Translations under genes and position numbers: made by a program
The notes under the pieces: model-generated
Told to the model about the DNA's origin: nothing
What the model saw: the letters and a program-made list of their open reading frames with translations, nothing else
Databases searched by the model: none
In this document: piece after piece, positions 1 to 10,860 of the stretch
How the letters are laid out: the number at the start of each line of letters is the position of its first letter
How positions within the stretch are numbered: the first letter of the stretch is position 1
NCBI GenBank assembly: GCA_050186335.1
Contig: JBFWYO010000011.1
Span: 9,784 to 73,783, forward strand
Direction of reading: 5' to 3'
Source: JBFWYO01 sp050186335
GTDB lineage: Bacteria > Pseudomonadota > Alphaproteobacteria > Bin65
Length of the DNA: 64,000 bases

Positions 1-68
1 GCCCAACGATATGAGCCAAAGCGCATAGCTCATGAGATTGGCCGGCCGCCCGACCCCGACTCCGGTGC

Positions 69-85
69 TTGGCATAGAACTTGCT
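69..85 (+). promoter_or_regulatory. Sigma-54 (RpoN) -24/-12 type promoter upstream of urtA
   Basis: The sequence TTGGCAT-AGAAC-TTGCT places a -24 element (TGGCAT, 70-75) and a -12 element (TTGC, 81-84) at the 5-nt spacing required by RpoN holoenzyme. It differs from the usual TGGCAC at one base. A start of transcription near 96 would leave a leader of about 55 nt before urtA. Urea uptake genes are commonly under NtrC/RpoN nitrogen control, which fits. I could not find a convincing NtrC site in the 68 bases upstream, but the window begins there. Confidence 0.6.
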
Positions 86-151
86 GATTAATGCAGTGGC
101 CTCGCGCGGAGAGGCGCCGGGCGTCGATCCTCATATATGGAGTCAGCAACG

Positions 152-1435
152 ATGCGCATTACAGGCTTTTTGAGGGGACTGGCACTTACGGCCGCGGTTA
201 CTGCCGCCGCCACTGGGCCAAGTTCTGCGGAAGAGACGATCAAGGTCGGCGTCCTGCATTCGTTGTCGGGAACGATGGCGATCAGCGAAACAACGCTGAA
301 AGACACGATCCTGATGATGATTGAAGACCAAAACAAAAAGGGCGGCTTGCTCGGCAAGAAGCTCGAAGCGGTGGTCGTCGACCCCGCCTCGAACTGGCCG
401 TTGTTCGCGGAAAAAGCGCGCGAACTGATCCAGGTTCAGAAAGTCGCCGTGGTGTTCGGCTGCTGGACCTCGGTGTCGCGCAAATCCGTGCTCCCGGTGT
501 TCGAGCAGTTGAACGGTTTGTTGTTCTACCCGGTGCAGTACGAAGGCGAGGAATCGTCGCGCAACGTGTTCTATACTGGCGCGGCACCGAACCAACAGGC
601 GATCCCGGCCGTCGAATATCTGATGAGCAAGGACGGCGGCACGGCGAAGCGCTTCGTGCTCCTGGGCACGGACTACGTCTATCCGCGCACCACGAACAAG
701 ATTCTCCGCGCGTTCCTGAAGTCCAAAGGCGTCGCCGACGCCGACATCATGGAAGAGTACACGCCGTTCGGTCATTCCGACTGGCAGACGATCGTTTCCC
801 GCGTCAAGCGCTTCGCTTCCGAAGGCAAGAAGACGGCGGTGGTTTCGACCATCAACGGCGATGCCAACGTGCCCTTCTACAAGGAGCTCGGCAATCAGGG
901 CATCAAAGCGACCGATATCCCGGTCGTCGCCTTCTCGGTCGGCGAAGAAGAACTCGCCGGCATCGATACCAAGCCTCTGCTCGGCCATCTGGCCGCTTGG
1001 AACTATTTCCAGTCGGTCAAGAACCCTACCAATACGGCGTTCATCGCCCAGTGGAAGAGCTACATCAAGAACCCCAGGCGCGTGACCAACGATCCGATGG
1101 AAGCGCACTATATCGGCTTCAAGATGTGGGCGCAGGCCGTGGCCCAGGCGAACAGCACCAATGTCGATGCGGTGCGCCAAGCCATGTACGGCCAGAAGGT
1201 CAAATCGCCGTCGGGCTATGACGTGTTCATGCACACCAACCATCACCTGTCGAAGCCGGTCATGATCGGCGAGATCAAGGGTGACGGTCAGTTCGAAATC
1301 GTCTGGCAGACCAAGGGTCCGATCAAGGCGGATGCCTGGAGCCCGTTCATCGCCGACAACAAGAACAAAGTCGCGGATTGGTCGTATCCGTGGGTCTGCG
1401 GCAACTGCACCGCGCCGAAATACCCGACCCACTAA
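152..1435 (+). CDS. urtA: Urea ABC transporter substrate-binding protein UrtA
   Basis: Periplasmic receptor that captures urea (or short amides) for the UrtBCDE importer. The 427-residue protein begins with a signal peptide ending near residues 24-26 (GPSSA, then EETIKVG), followed by a long type I periplasmic-binding fold of the branched-chain amino acid/amide family. Typical UrtA stretches include VGVLHSLSGTMAIS and VFGCWTSVSRKSVLPVFE. An in-frame ATG at 137 exists, but GGAG at 139-142 sits 9 nt before ATG 152, so I chose 152. The gene is first in a continuous urt-ure block and follows a sigma-54-like promoter. A stem-loop separates it from urtB, probably to keep the receptor in excess over the membrane subunits. 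Confidence 0.95.
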   Translation: MRITGFLRGLALTAAVTAAATGPSSAEETIKVGVLHSLSGTMAISETTLKDTILMMIEDQNKKGGLLGKKLEAVVVDPASNWPLFAEKARELIQVQKVAVVFGCWTSVSRKSVLPVFEQLNGLLFYPVQYEGEESSRNVFYTGAAPNQQAIPAVEYLMSKDGGTAKRFVLLGTDYVYPRTTNKILRAFLKSKGVADADIMEEYTPFGHSDWQTIVSRVKRFASEGKKTAVVSTINGDANVPFYKELGNQGIKATDIPVVAFSVGEEELAGIDTKPLLGHLAAWNYFQSVKNPTNTAFIAQWKSYIKNPRRVTNDPMEAHYIGFKMWAQAVAQANSTNVDAVRQAMYGQKVKSPSGYDVFMHTNHHLSKPVMIGEIKGDGQFEIVWQTKGPIKADAWSPFIADNKNKVADWSYPWVCGNCTAPKYPTH

Positions 1436-1461
1436 CCGCTTGCCTTGCGTGACGTGCAACA

Positions 1462-1503
1462 GAGGGCCGGGCGTTCGCCAGCTCGGTGGACGATCCGGCC
1501 CTC
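1462..1503 (+). terminator. Stem-loop between urtA and urtB (partial terminator or mRNA stabiliser)
   Basis: GAGGGCCGG at 1462-1470 pairs perfectly with CCGGCCCTC at 1495-1503 across a 24-nt loop. A moderately T-rich stretch (GATTTGTTTT) follows. The hairpin lies just after the urtA stop and before urtB in the same direction, so full termination is unlikely; attenuation or 3' protection of urtA mRNA fits better. Confidence 0.55.
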
Positions 1504-1549
1504 GATTTGTTTTCGCTGCTTCGTAGGGCGCCGCTAGCCCAGGATCACG

Positions 1550-3166
1550 ATGCTAAGAAGACTTCTCCTGCTCCTGTTCGTCATTGCGATGGGGGTGCCG
1601 GGCGTTGTTTGGTCTGCCCGCGCCGACGATTTCTCCGACGCGCTCAAGCCGCTCGCCGAAGACAGTTACTCCGATACCATCGCCGTCATCGAACGCCTGT
1701 CTGAACTTGCCGATCCGCGCGCCGCCGACCTGTTGCGCGCGCTCGGCGACGGCAGGCTAGCGCTGCGCAAGAACGACAAGTCCGCCTTGATTCTAAAGGG
1801 TGACGACGCCTCCAAAGGCGCCGTCGATGCCGCGACCGGCAAGGACGTGCCCGATCTCAAGAGCGACGATGTCGATCCGGTGCGCGTGAACAACCGCGTA
1901 CGCCAGGCGGTGCAAGCGGCGCTCGGGCGTTTCGGCCTGTTCTCCAAGGATCCGAAAGACCGCATCTCCGCGCTGCGCGAAATTCACAAGAATCCCACTG
2001 CGGCGAATCTGCCGCTGCTGGAAAAAGCCGCTGCCGAGGAGAAAGACCCGGCGGTCCTGAGCGAACTCAAGCGCGCCCTCGCGGCGGCGCGGTTGATTGC
2101 GGGCAAGAAGGAAGACCAGCTCGCCGCCATCAATGAACTTTCTGTCGCCAGCGATATCGAAACGCGATCGTTATTGCAGAACACAGCGACTGCCGCCGGC
2201 GTCGATCCCGACGTCAAGGCCGCGGCCGAGCGCGCCATGGGCGAGATCGATTCGCGCCTCGCGCGCCTGCGCTTGATCCAGACCGTGTTCCAAGGGTTGA
2301 GCCTCGGTTCGGTGCTGCTGCTGGCGGCGATCGGCCTTTCGATTACCTTCGGGGTGATGGGCGTCATCAACATGGCGCACGGCGAAATGGTGATGATCGG
2401 CGCCTATACCACGTTCGTGGTGCAACAGATCATCCGTTCGGCCGCGCCCGGCTTGATGGATTGGTCGTTGTTCGCGGCCATCCCCGCCGCGTTCGCGGTC
2501 GCGGGCACCGTCGGGATGGCGCTGGAGCGCGGCGTAATCCGCTATCTCTACGGCAGACCGCTGGAAACGCTGCTGATGACGTGGGGTATCAGCATGATCA
2601 TCCAGCAGGGCATCAGGCTCATTTTCGGTCCGACCAATCGCGAGGTCTCGGCGCCGTCCTGGATGACCGGATCGGTCGACATCGCCGGCGTGGCGCTGAC
2701 GCAGAATCGCATCTGGATCATCGTATTCGGCATTCTTGTGCTGATCGTCACCATTATGGTGACCAAGCGCACATGGTTCGGTCTGCAAATGCGCGCCGTC
2801 GTGCAAAACCGCAGCATGGCCTCGGCGATGGGCGTGCGCACGAACCGGATCGATGCACTCACCTTCGGTCTTGGCTCGGGCATCGCCGGCATGGCGGGCG
2901 TAGCATTGGCACAAATCGATAACGTGAGCCCCAATCTGGGCCAGGGCTACATCGTCGACTCGTTCATGGTCGTCGTGTTCGGCGGCGTCGGCAGCTTCAA
3001 CGGCACGTTGATCGGTTCGATGCTGCTCGGCATCGTCAACAAATTCCTCGAGCCCTATGCCGGGGCCGTGCTCGGCAAGATCGCCGTGCTGGTTGCCATC
3101 ATCCTGTTCATTCAGTTCCGTCCGCGCGGGCTATTCGCCCTCAAGGGCCGTGCGGTGGAGAACTGA
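1550..3166 (+). CDS. urtB: Urea ABC transporter permease UrtB (long form)
   Basis: One of the two membrane subunits of the urea importer. The 538-residue protein has an N-terminal signal-like segment, then about 220 mainly helical residues resembling a solenoid, then a LivH-type permease starting near residue 240 with about eight membrane spans (GLSITFGVMGVINMAHGE; FGGVGSFNGTLIGS). The long N-terminal region is typical of proteobacterial UrtB rather than of short LivH permeases; it is probably periplasmic, but its role is unknown to me. AGGA at 1541-1544 precedes the chosen ATG. The urtC start follows the stop after 2 nt. Confidence 0.93.
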   Translation: MLRRLLLLLFVIAMGVPGVVWSARADDFSDALKPLAEDSYSDTIAVIERLSELADPRAADLLRALGDGRLALRKNDKSALILKGDDASKGAVDAATGKDVPDLKSDDVDPVRVNNRVRQAVQAALGRFGLFSKDPKDRISALREIHKNPTAANLPLLEKAAAEEKDPAVLSELKRALAAARLIAGKKEDQLAAINELSVASDIETRSLLQNTATAAGVDPDVKAAAERAMGEIDSRLARLRLIQTVFQGLSLGSVLLLAAIGLSITFGVMGVINMAHGEMVMIGAYTTFVVQQIIRSAAPGLMDWSLFAAIPAAFAVAGTVGMALERGVIRYLYGRPLETLLMTWGISMIIQQGIRLIFGPTNREVSAPSWMTGSVDIAGVALTQNRIWIIVFGILVLIVTIMVTKRTWFGLQMRAVVQNRSMASAMGVRTNRIDALTFGLGSGIAGMAGVALAQIDNVSPNLGQGYIVDSFMVVVFGGVGSFNGTLIGSMLLGIVNKFLEPYAGAVLGKIAVLVAIILFIQFRPRGLFALKGRAVEN

Positions 3167-3168
3167 TC

Positions 3169-4323
3169 ATGCGCGGACCGTTCGTCGCCTCGGCCTTCCG
3201 CAACGCGTCGCCGCTGCAACGCGTGCTGACGCTGGTATTTCTGCTCGGCCTGCTGGCGCTGCCGCTGCTGAACCTCCTGCTTACGCCGGCTTCGCCGTTC
3301 TATCTGCAGGATTTCGTGGTCAACGTGATCGGCAAGTATGTCTGCTACGCCATCCTGGCCATCGCGATCGACCTGGTCTGGGGCTATTGCGGCATTTTAA
3401 GCCTCGGCCACGGCGCCTTCTTCGCCCTCGGCGGGTACACGATGGGCATGTACCTGATGCGCAGCATCGGCGATCGCGGCGTCTATAAGAACCCGGTGTT
3501 GCCGGATTTCATGGTGTTCCTGAACTGGAAGGAATTGCCGTGGTATTGGCACGGCTTCGATAATTTCGGCTTCGCCATGCTGATGACATTGCTGGTGCCC
3601 GGCCTGCTGGCATTCGCGTTCGGCTGGCTGGCGTTCCGCTCGCGCATCACCGGCGTGTATCTCTCGATCATCACGCAGGCGATGACGTTCGCACTTTTGC
3701 TCGCCTTTTTCCGCAACGACATGGGTTTCGGCGGCAACAATGGCTTGACCGACTTCAAGGATATCCTCGGCTATCCGCTGTCCAGCCCGGATACGCGTAC
3801 CGGACTGTATTACGCCTCGGTCGTCGCACTGGTCGTGACGTTCCTGATTGCCCGTTTCCTGGTGCGCAGCAAGGCGGGGCGGGTGTTGGCCGCGATTCGC
3901 GATGCCGAGCCGCGCGTGCGCTTCCTCGGCTATTCGGTGACCAACTACAAGCTGTTTGTATTTACGCTTTCGGCCATGCTCGCCGGCGTTGCGGGCGCGC
4001 TCTATGTGCCGCAGGTCGGCATCATCAATCCGAGCGAATTTACGCCGGCGGCTTCGATCGAAGCGGTCATCTGGGTCGCAGTCGGCGGGCGCGGGACGCT
4101 CATCGGCGCCGCCCTCGGCGCATTCCTCGTCAACGGCGCCAAGACGGTGCTGACGACGCAAGTTCCCGATCTCTGGCTGTTCGTCCTCGGCGGCATGTTC
4201 GTGGCGGTAACGCTATTCCTGCCGCGCGGCGTCATCGGATTGCTGGACCGGCGCGCGAAGAAGAAAACGCCGGCGGAGGAAACCGCCGCGGCGGACCTCG
4301 AAGCCGGGCGGAGCGGGTCATGA
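3169..4323 (+). CDS. urtC: Urea ABC transporter permease UrtC
   Basis: Second membrane subunit, LivM type, 384 residues with about nine hydrophobic spans. Family landmarks are YCGILSLGHGAFFALGGY near residues 74-91 and GGRGTLIGAALGAF in the C-terminal third. It pairs with UrtB to form the translocation path. The last residues are charged and cytoplasmic. Its stop overlaps the urtD start by 4 nt (ATGA), indicating translational coupling. Confidence 0.94.
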   Translation: MRGPFVASAFRNASPLQRVLTLVFLLGLLALPLLNLLLTPASPFYLQDFVVNVIGKYVCYAILAIAIDLVWGYCGILSLGHGAFFALGGYTMGMYLMRSIGDRGVYKNPVLPDFMVFLNWKELPWYWHGFDNFGFAMLMTLLVPGLLAFAFGWLAFRSRITGVYLSIITQAMTFALLLAFFRNDMGFGGNNGLTDFKDILGYPLSSPDTRTGLYYASVVALVVTFLIARFLVRSKAGRVLAAIRDAEPRVRFLGYSVTNYKLFVFTLSAMLAGVAGALYVPQVGIINPSEFTPAASIEAVIWVAVGGRGTLIGAALGAFLVNGAKTVLTTQVPDLWLFVLGGMFVAVTLFLPRGVIGLLDRRAKKKTPAEETAAADLEAGRSGS

Positions 4324-5069
4324 GCGAAGCCACGAAGCCGATACTTTACTTGGATAATGTGACCGTCAGCTTCGACGGGTTTCGGGCATTGAATGCGCTC
4401 AGCCTGGTTGTCGATCCGGGCGAGCTGCGCACCATTATCGGCCCCAATGGCGCCGGCAAGACCACGATGATGGACGTCATTACCGGCAAGACGCGCCCCG
4501 ACGAAGGCAGCGTCCTGTTCCGCGGCGACATCGACCTCACGTCGTTGGACGAGGCGACCATCGCCAATCTGGGTATCGGCCGGAAGTTCCAGAAGCCGAC
4601 CGTGTTCAACAACCACACCGTGTTCGAAAACCTCGAACTCGCTTTGAAGGCGAATCGCCGGGTATTCCCGACCTTATGGTCGCGGCTCAACGGCGAACAG
4701 GCGGATCGCATCTCCGAAGTGCTCGGCATCATCGGGTTGACCGATCTGGCGGGCGATCTTGCGGCTATTCTGTCCCACGGCCAGCGCCAATGGCTCGAAA
4801 TCGGAATGCTGCTGATGCAGGATCCGGAACTGCTGCTGGTCGATGAACCGGTCGCCGGCATGACCGACGCCGAGACGGCGCAGACCGCGGAACTGTTGCG
4901 CAGCATCGCCGGACAGCGCTCGGTGGTCGTGGTCGAGCACGATATGGAGTTCGTGCGCGCCCTGGCGACCAAGGTCACGGTCCTGCACGAAGGCTCGGTC
5001 TTGGCCGAGGGCTCGATCGATTTCGTGCAGAGCCACCCGCGCGTCATCGAAGTGTATTTGGGGCGCTGA
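4320..5069 (+). CDS. urtD: Urea ABC transporter ATP-binding protein UrtD
   Basis: Cytoplasmic ATPase of the LivG type, 249 residues. Walker A is GPNGAGKT at residues 41-48. The signature is LSHGQ, the usual LivG/UrtD variant of LSGGQ, and Walker B is LLLVDEP. The motif VVVVEHDMEFVRALA carries the switch His. It works with UrtE as a heterodimer powering UrtBC. It overlaps urtC by 4 nt and ends one base before urtE begins. Confidence 0.95.
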   Translation: MSEATKPILYLDNVTVSFDGFRALNALSLVVDPGELRTIIGPNGAGKTTMMDVITGKTRPDEGSVLFRGDIDLTSLDEATIANLGIGRKFQKPTVFNNHTVFENLELALKANRRVFPTLWSRLNGEQADRISEVLGIIGLTDLAGDLAAILSHGQRQWLEIGMLLMQDPELLLVDEPVAGMTDAETAQTAELLRSIAGQRSVVVVEHDMEFVRALATKVTVLHEGSVLAEGSIDFVQSHPRVIEVYLGR

Positions 5070-5070
5070 C

Positions 5071-5766
5071 ATGCTGCAGGTCGACGCGATCGATCTCTAC
5101 TACGGCCAAAGCCACACGTTGCGTAAGGTTTCGCTCGGCGCGGCCAAGGGCCAGATCACTTGCGTACTGGGCCGCAATGGCGTCGGCAAGACCAGCCTGT
5201 TGCGCGCTATTGCCGGGCTTGAAAAGGTGCGCAGCGGACGCATCATGTGGGAAGACCACGATATCGCAGCGCTGCCGCCCTACGAGCGCGCCAAGCGCGG
5301 CGTGGCGCTGGTGCCGCAGGGCCGAGATATATTCCCGCTGCTGACGGTCGAGGAAAATCTGCGCATCGGGTTTGCCGCCCTGCCGCGGCGCGAGCGCAAG
5401 ATCGACGAGCACATCTACGAGCTCTTTCCGGTGCTCAAATCCATGCTGCGTCGACGCGGCGGCGATCTGTCGGGCGGCCAGCAGCAGCAATTGGCGATCG
5501 CCCGTGCGCTGGTCACCAAACCGAGATTGTTGCTGCTTGACGAGCCCACCGAAGGCATCCAACCTTCTATCATCAAGGATATCGAGCGGGTCATCCGACT
5601 GCTCGGGCAACGGGGCGACATGGCCATTGTCTTGGTCGAACAATATTTCGATTTCGCCCGGAGTCTGGCGGATTTCGCCGCTGTCATGAATCGCGGCGAG
5701 GTTGTCCTGGCCAGCGATTCGGCGTCGATGGTCGAAGATGACTTCCGCCGCCATCTCACGGTTTAA
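5071..5766 (+). CDS. urtE: Urea ABC transporter ATP-binding protein UrtE
   Basis: Second ATPase subunit, LivF type, 231 residues. Walker A is GRNGVGKT (34-41), the signature LSGGQQQQLAIARAL is canonical, and Walker B is LLLLDEPTEG. It completes the five-component urea importer. Its last 29 nt overlap the start of ureD in another frame, so transport and urease genes are physically fused into one transcription unit. Confidence 0.95.
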   Translation: MLQVDAIDLYYGQSHTLRKVSLGAAKGQITCVLGRNGVGKTSLLRAIAGLEKVRSGRIMWEDHDIAALPPYERAKRGVALVPQGRDIFPLLTVEENLRIGFAALPRRERKIDEHIYELFPVLKSMLRRRGGDLSGGQQQQLAIARALVTKPRLLLLDEPTEGIQPSIIKDIERVIRLLGQRGDMAIVLVEQYFDFARSLADFAAVMNRGEVVLASDSASMVEDDFRRHLTV

Positions 5767-6622
5767 ACCGCTTCTCGTCCCGCGGTCGCAGGCCGCGTTG
5801 CGCATGCAGCGCGGCGACGGTGCTGCGCGCATCGTCCTCAAGCAGCGCGCCGGACGCACCGAGCTTGCCGATCTCTATCAAAGCGATCCGTGTCGGGTGC
5901 TGTTTCCCGGACCCGATCCGGGCGAGCCGTTTCTGGCCGTTTTGTTGACCACGTCGGGCGGTCTGGCTGGCGGCGACAAGATCGAGATCGAGGTCGACGC
6001 GGGCGCCGATACGATTTCCGTCGTGAGCAGCCAGTCGGCGGAAAAAATCTACCGCTCGCTCGGCCCGTCGACAGTCATTCGAGCCAAACTAACGGCTTCA
6101 CCGGGCGCGTGGCTGGAATGGCTGCCGCACGAGACGATTTTGTTCGATGCCGCGCGGCTTGACCGCCGCATCGAGATGCACGTGGCGTCAGGCGCGAGGG
6201 TGCTGGCCGGCGAACTGATCGTGCTCGGCCGCACGGCGCGCGGCGAATCGTTCGATCAAGGCCTGCTGCACGAGGCTTGGCGCGTGATGCGCGACGACAA
6301 ACTTGTTTGGGCCGATGTCATGCGCCTGGATGGCGACATCCCAGCATTGTTCAGCAACCCCGCCGGCCTGGCCGGAAATTTCGCGCAGGCGACGGTGGTT
6401 CTGGCGGCCGACGATGCGCCGATGTATCTCAAAGCGGCGCGGGCCGCATTGGACGATTGCCGATCGAAGTCGGCGTTGACCGCCGTGAACGGGCTGTTGG
6501 TTGCGCGGTTCCTGGCCCGCGATGCCCAGTTGCTGCGCCGCGAAGTTGGACTGCTTTGGCTTGCCCTGCGCCGTGCGGCCGGCGGACCGGCGGCGCCGTT
6601 ACCGCGCGTGTGGACGAACTGA
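5738..6622 (+). CDS. ureD: Urease accessory protein UreD (UreH)
   Basis: Scaffold of the UreD-UreF-UreG complex that delivers nickel and CO2 to apo-urease, 294 residues from ATG 5738. A TTG 36 nt upstream is in frame but would deepen the overlap with urtE, so the ATG is preferred. Family features include GREL-like RTELADLY, the segment [18 protein letters not shown] and [10 protein letters not shown]. It sits immediately before the structural subunits, the usual order ureDABC. Nothing appears truncated. Confidence 0.92.
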   Translation: MTSAAISRFKPLLVPRSQAALRMQRGDGAARIVLKQRAGRTELADLYQSDPCRVLFPGPDPGEPFLAVLLTTSGGLAGGDKIEIEVDAGADTISVVSSQSAEKIYRSLGPSTVIRAKLTASPGAWLEWLPHETILFDAARLDRRIEMHVASGARVLAGELIVLGRTARGESFDQGLLHEAWRVMRDDKLVWADVMRLDGDIPALFSNPAGLAGNFAQATVVLAADDAPMYLKAARAALDDCRSKSALTAVNGLLVARFLARDAQLLRREVGLLWLALRRAAGGPAAPLPRVWTN

Positions 6623-6632
6623 CGAGGATGCC

Positions 6633-6935
6633 ATGCACCTGACTCCGCGGGAAAAAGACAAGCTGCTGGTCGCCATGGCCGCGATCGTCGCGCGCAAGCG
6701 CCTGGAGCGCGGCGTGAAGTTGAACTATCCGGAGGCCATTGCGCTGATCAGCGATTTCGTCGTCGAAGGCGCGCGCGACGGACGATCGGTCGCCGAACTG
6801 ATGCAGGCCGGCGCCAAGGTCGTCACACGCGAACAGGTGATGGACGGTGTTGCCGAAATGATCCACGAGATCCAGGTCGAAGCCACGTTTCCGGACGGGA
6901 CCAAACTGGTCACCGTTCACACCCCCGTCCGTTGA
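6633..6935 (+). CDS. ureA: Urease gamma subunit
   Basis: Smallest structural subunit, 100 residues, which is the standard size of a separate gamma chain. It opens with [16 protein letters not shown] and contains [21 protein letters not shown], both highly conserved. The subunit is not fused to UreB, as expected for a proteobacterial rather than Helicobacter arrangement. GAGG at 6624-6627 precedes the ATG. Longer upstream frames are only readthrough into ureD. Confidence 0.97.
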   Translation: MHLTPREKDKLLVAMAAIVARKRLERGVKLNYPEAIALISDFVVEGARDGRSVAELMQAGAKVVTREQVMDGVAEMIHEIQVEATFPDGTKLVTVHTPVR

Positions 6936-6943
6936 GGCCGATC

Positions 6944-7249
6944 ATGAAACCCGGCGAAATCATCTGCAAATCCGGCGACATCGCGCTCAACGAGGGCAGG
7001 GCCACGGTCACGGTCGAGGTGGCGAACACCGGCGACAGGCCGATACAGGTCGGCAGCCATTATCACTTCTTCGAAACCAACGAAGCGCTGAAGTTCGACC
7101 GCGCGAAGGCGCGCGGTTTCCGGCTCGACATCGCCGCGGGAACGGCGGTGCGCTTCGAGCCGGGACAGACGCGCAACGTCACGCTCGTGGCGTACGACGG
7201 CAGGCGAAGCGTCTGGGGCTTCGCCGCCAAGATCAGCGGGAAACTGTGA
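6944..7249 (+). CDS. ureB: Urease beta subunit
   Basis: Structural beta chain, 101 residues starting [13 protein letters not shown]. The conserved [10 protein letters not shown] segment and the C-terminal [11 protein letters not shown] stretch are present. A TTG 12 nt upstream lies inside the ureA stop region and is rejected in favour of ATG 6944. It is spaced 8 nt from ureA and 7 nt from ureC, so the three structural genes will be made together in equal amounts. Confidence 0.96.
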   Translation: MKPGEIICKSGDIALNEGRATVTVEVANTGDRPIQVGSHYHFFETNEALKFDRAKARGFRLDIAAGTAVRFEPGQTRNVTLVAYDGRRSVWGFAAKISGKL

Positions 7250-7256
7250 GGGTCAC

Positions 7257-8969
<1,713 letters not shown>

Positions 8970-8983
8970 GCGGAACGACCGCC

Positions 8984-9547
8984 ATGCAACGCGCCATCGC
9001 CATCGCTCCCGCCGGTACCTGGCCCGCGCACGAGGCGCGCGACCGCATCACGCTCGCGTTCGACGACCGGTTCCGCCGCCGCGTGCGGCTGCGTGCCGAC
9101 GGCGGGCTGGATTTCCTGCTCGATCTGCCCGAGGCGAAAGTCATGCGCGCGGGCGACGGGCTGGTACTGCAAGGCGGCGGCTACGTCGCGGTCGAAGCCG
9201 CCAATGAAGCATTGGTCGAAATCGCTGCCGCGAGCGCCGCTTCGCTGGCGCGGCTTGCCTGGCACCTCGGCAACCGGCATCTGCCGGCCGAAATCGGCGG
9301 CGAAAGAATCCTGATTCGCGACGATCATGTCATCGTCGACATGCTGAAGTCGCTCGGCGCTACGGTTCGCCACGTGCAGTCGTCATTCAATCCGGAAGGC
9401 GGCGCCTACGGGCAGCACAATCACGATCCGGGCCACGCCCACGCCCACAAGCATGATCACGCACACGACCACGGGCATGACCACGGCCACGACCATCATC
9501 ACGACCACGACCATCCGCACACGCATGACCATGACCACAAACACTGA
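8984..9547 (+). CDS. ureE: Urease accessory protein UreE with long histidine tail
   Basis: Nickel metallochaperone that hands Ni to UreG/apo-urease, 187 residues from ATG 8984; an upstream TTG at 8966 overlaps the ureC stop and is less likely. The body holds the peptide-binding and metal-binding domains, with the conserved GNRHLPAEI segment. The last 44 residues contain 22 histidines alternating mainly with Asp, Gly and Ala, like the Klebsiella UreE tail used for nickel storage. The DNA of this tail also encodes the start of ureF in another frame. Confidence 0.93.
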   Translation: MQRAIAIAPAGTWPAHEARDRITLAFDDRFRRRVRLRADGGLDFLLDLPEAKVMRAGDGLVLQGGGYVAVEAANEALVEIAAASAASLARLAWHLGNRHLPAEIGGERILIRDDHVIVDMLKSLGATVRHVQSSFNPEGGAYGQHNHDPGHAHAHKHDHAHDHGHDHGHDHHHDHDHPHTHDHDHKH

Positions 9548-10217
9548 AGGCTTGTATCGGCTGTTCGCGTGGCTGTCGCCGGCCTATCCGATCGGCGCGT
9601 TCAGCTACAGTCACGGCATCGAGTACGCGGTCGAGGCGGAGCTGGTGCATGATCGCGCCTCGCTGGTCGGCTGGTGCGCGCATATCCTGCGCCGGGGTGC
9701 CGCCTGGACCGATGCGGTATTGCTGGCCCATGCGGTCGACGCCGCGCGAGCGAGGGATTTCGCGCAACTCGATCGGCTTGCCGACCTTGCCGCCGCGTGG
9801 CGCGGCACGGCGGAGACGGCGCTGGAAAGCGTGCAGCAAGGCAGTGCGTTCGTTTCGACCACGCGCGCCGCTTGGGCCGACGCGGTGCTGGAACTGTTTG
9901 CCCGCCAGCGCGGCGAGAAGCCGATCGCGTTGCCGATCGCACTTGGCGTTGCGGCGGCATCGCAAGTGGAAAAATCCGTCGTCGTCGCGGCATACCTGCA
10001 GTCCTTTGCGGCCAATCTCGTTTCCGCCGCCGTGCGCCTCGTGCCGCTCGGTCAGAAGGACGGGCAGCTGGCGATTGCCGAACTGGCGGCGGTGGTCAGC
10101 AAAACCACCACGGCCGCGATGGCGACCGCGCTCGACGATTGCGGCACCGCCGCGCCGATGGTCGATTGGACGTCGGCCAAGCACGAAACCCAATATACGA
10201 GGCTGTTCCGTTCATGA
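9525..10217 (+). CDS. ureF: Urease accessory protein UreF
   Basis: Partner of UreD and UreG that gates GTP hydrolysis during nickel insertion, about 230 residues and mainly helical. The conserved opening [21 protein letters not shown] is clear. Two candidate ATGs, at 9525 and 9531, both fall inside the His-tail codons of ureE, giving a 17-23 nt overlap. Frames reaching further upstream read only Thr-rich antimeric tail sequence and are not believable. It ends 4 nt into ureG (ATGA). Confidence 0.9.
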   Translation: MTMTTNTEGLYRLFAWLSPAYPIGAFSYSHGIEYAVEAELVHDRASLVGWCAHILRRGAAWTDAVLLAHAVDAARARDFAQLDRLADLAAAWRGTAETALESVQQGSAFVSTTRAAWADAVLELFARQRGEKPIALPIALGVAAASQVEKSVVVAAYLQSFAANLVSAAVRLVPLGQKDGQLAIAELAAVVSKTTTAAMATALDDCGTAAPMVDWTSAKHETQYTRLFRS

Positions 10218-10858
10218 GCGCATCCATTCACGGACCATTACGGGTCGGCGTCGGCGGACCGGTCGGCTCCGGCAAGACGGCGCTGGTCGACCGCCTGTGC
10301 AAGCACATGCGCGATCGCTGGAACCTCGCGGTCGTCACCAACGACATCTACACCAAGGAAGACGCGGAATTTCTCACCCGGTCCGGCGCGCTGTCGGCGG
10401 ACCGCATCGTCGGCGTCGAAACCGGCGGCTGTCCGCACACGGCGATTCGCGAAGACGCGTCGATCAACCTCGCAGCGGTCGCCGACATGCAGCGCCGCTT
10501 TACCGATCTCGACGTAATTTTCGTCGAATCCGGCGGCGATAATCTTGCCGCTACGTTCAGCCCGGACCTCGCCGATCTGACGATCTATGTGATCGATGTT
10601 TCGGCCGGCGACAAGATTCCGCGCAAAGGCGGACCGGGCATCACGCGCTCGGATCTGCTCGTGATCAACAAGATCGATCTGGCGCCCATGGTCGGGGCCA
10701 GTCTCGAGGTAATGGACCGCGACGCGCTCAAGATGCGCGGCAAGCGGCCGTTTATCTTCACCAATCTCAAGGAAAACAAAGGTGTCGCCGAAATCGCCGC
10801 GTTCGTGCTCGAGCGCGGCGGTCTGGTCGAACCGGCGCCGATTCCCGCAGGAGCCTGA
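10214..10858 (+). CDS. ureG: Urease accessory GTPase UreG
   Basis: SIMIBI-class GTPase that couples GTP hydrolysis to nickel delivery, 214 residues. The P-loop GPVGSGKT lies at 15-22, the invariant metal-binding CPH at 73-75, and the base-recognition NKID near residue 156. It overlaps ureF by 4 nt and completes the maturation set DEFG. Length and motifs are standard. Confidence 0.96.
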   Translation: MSASIHGPLRVGVGGPVGSGKTALVDRLCKHMRDRWNLAVVTNDIYTKEDAEFLTRSGALSADRIVGVETGGCPHTAIREDASINLAAVADMQRRFTDLDVIFVESGGDNLAATFSPDLADLTIYVIDVSAGDKIPRKGGPGITRSDLLVINKIDLAPMVGASLEVMDRDALKMRGKRPFIFTNLKENKGVAEIAAFVLERGGLVEPAPIPAGA

Positions 10859-10860
10859 AC

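Noticed and set aside
1..68. Search for a partial gene or NtrC site at the left edge
   Set aside because: No reading frame with coding character and no TGCACC-N5-GGTGCA-like site could be found in this short stretch.
143..1459. Long minus-strand open frame of 438 codons opposite urtA
   Set aside because: High-GC shadow frame; the opposite strand encodes a textbook UrtA and the minus translation is His/Arg/Asp-rich without any domain.
9417..9547. Tandem CAC/GAC repeats that look like a short repeat array or CRISPR
   Set aside because: Unit length is irregular, there are no spacers, and in frame it is the UreE histidine tail.
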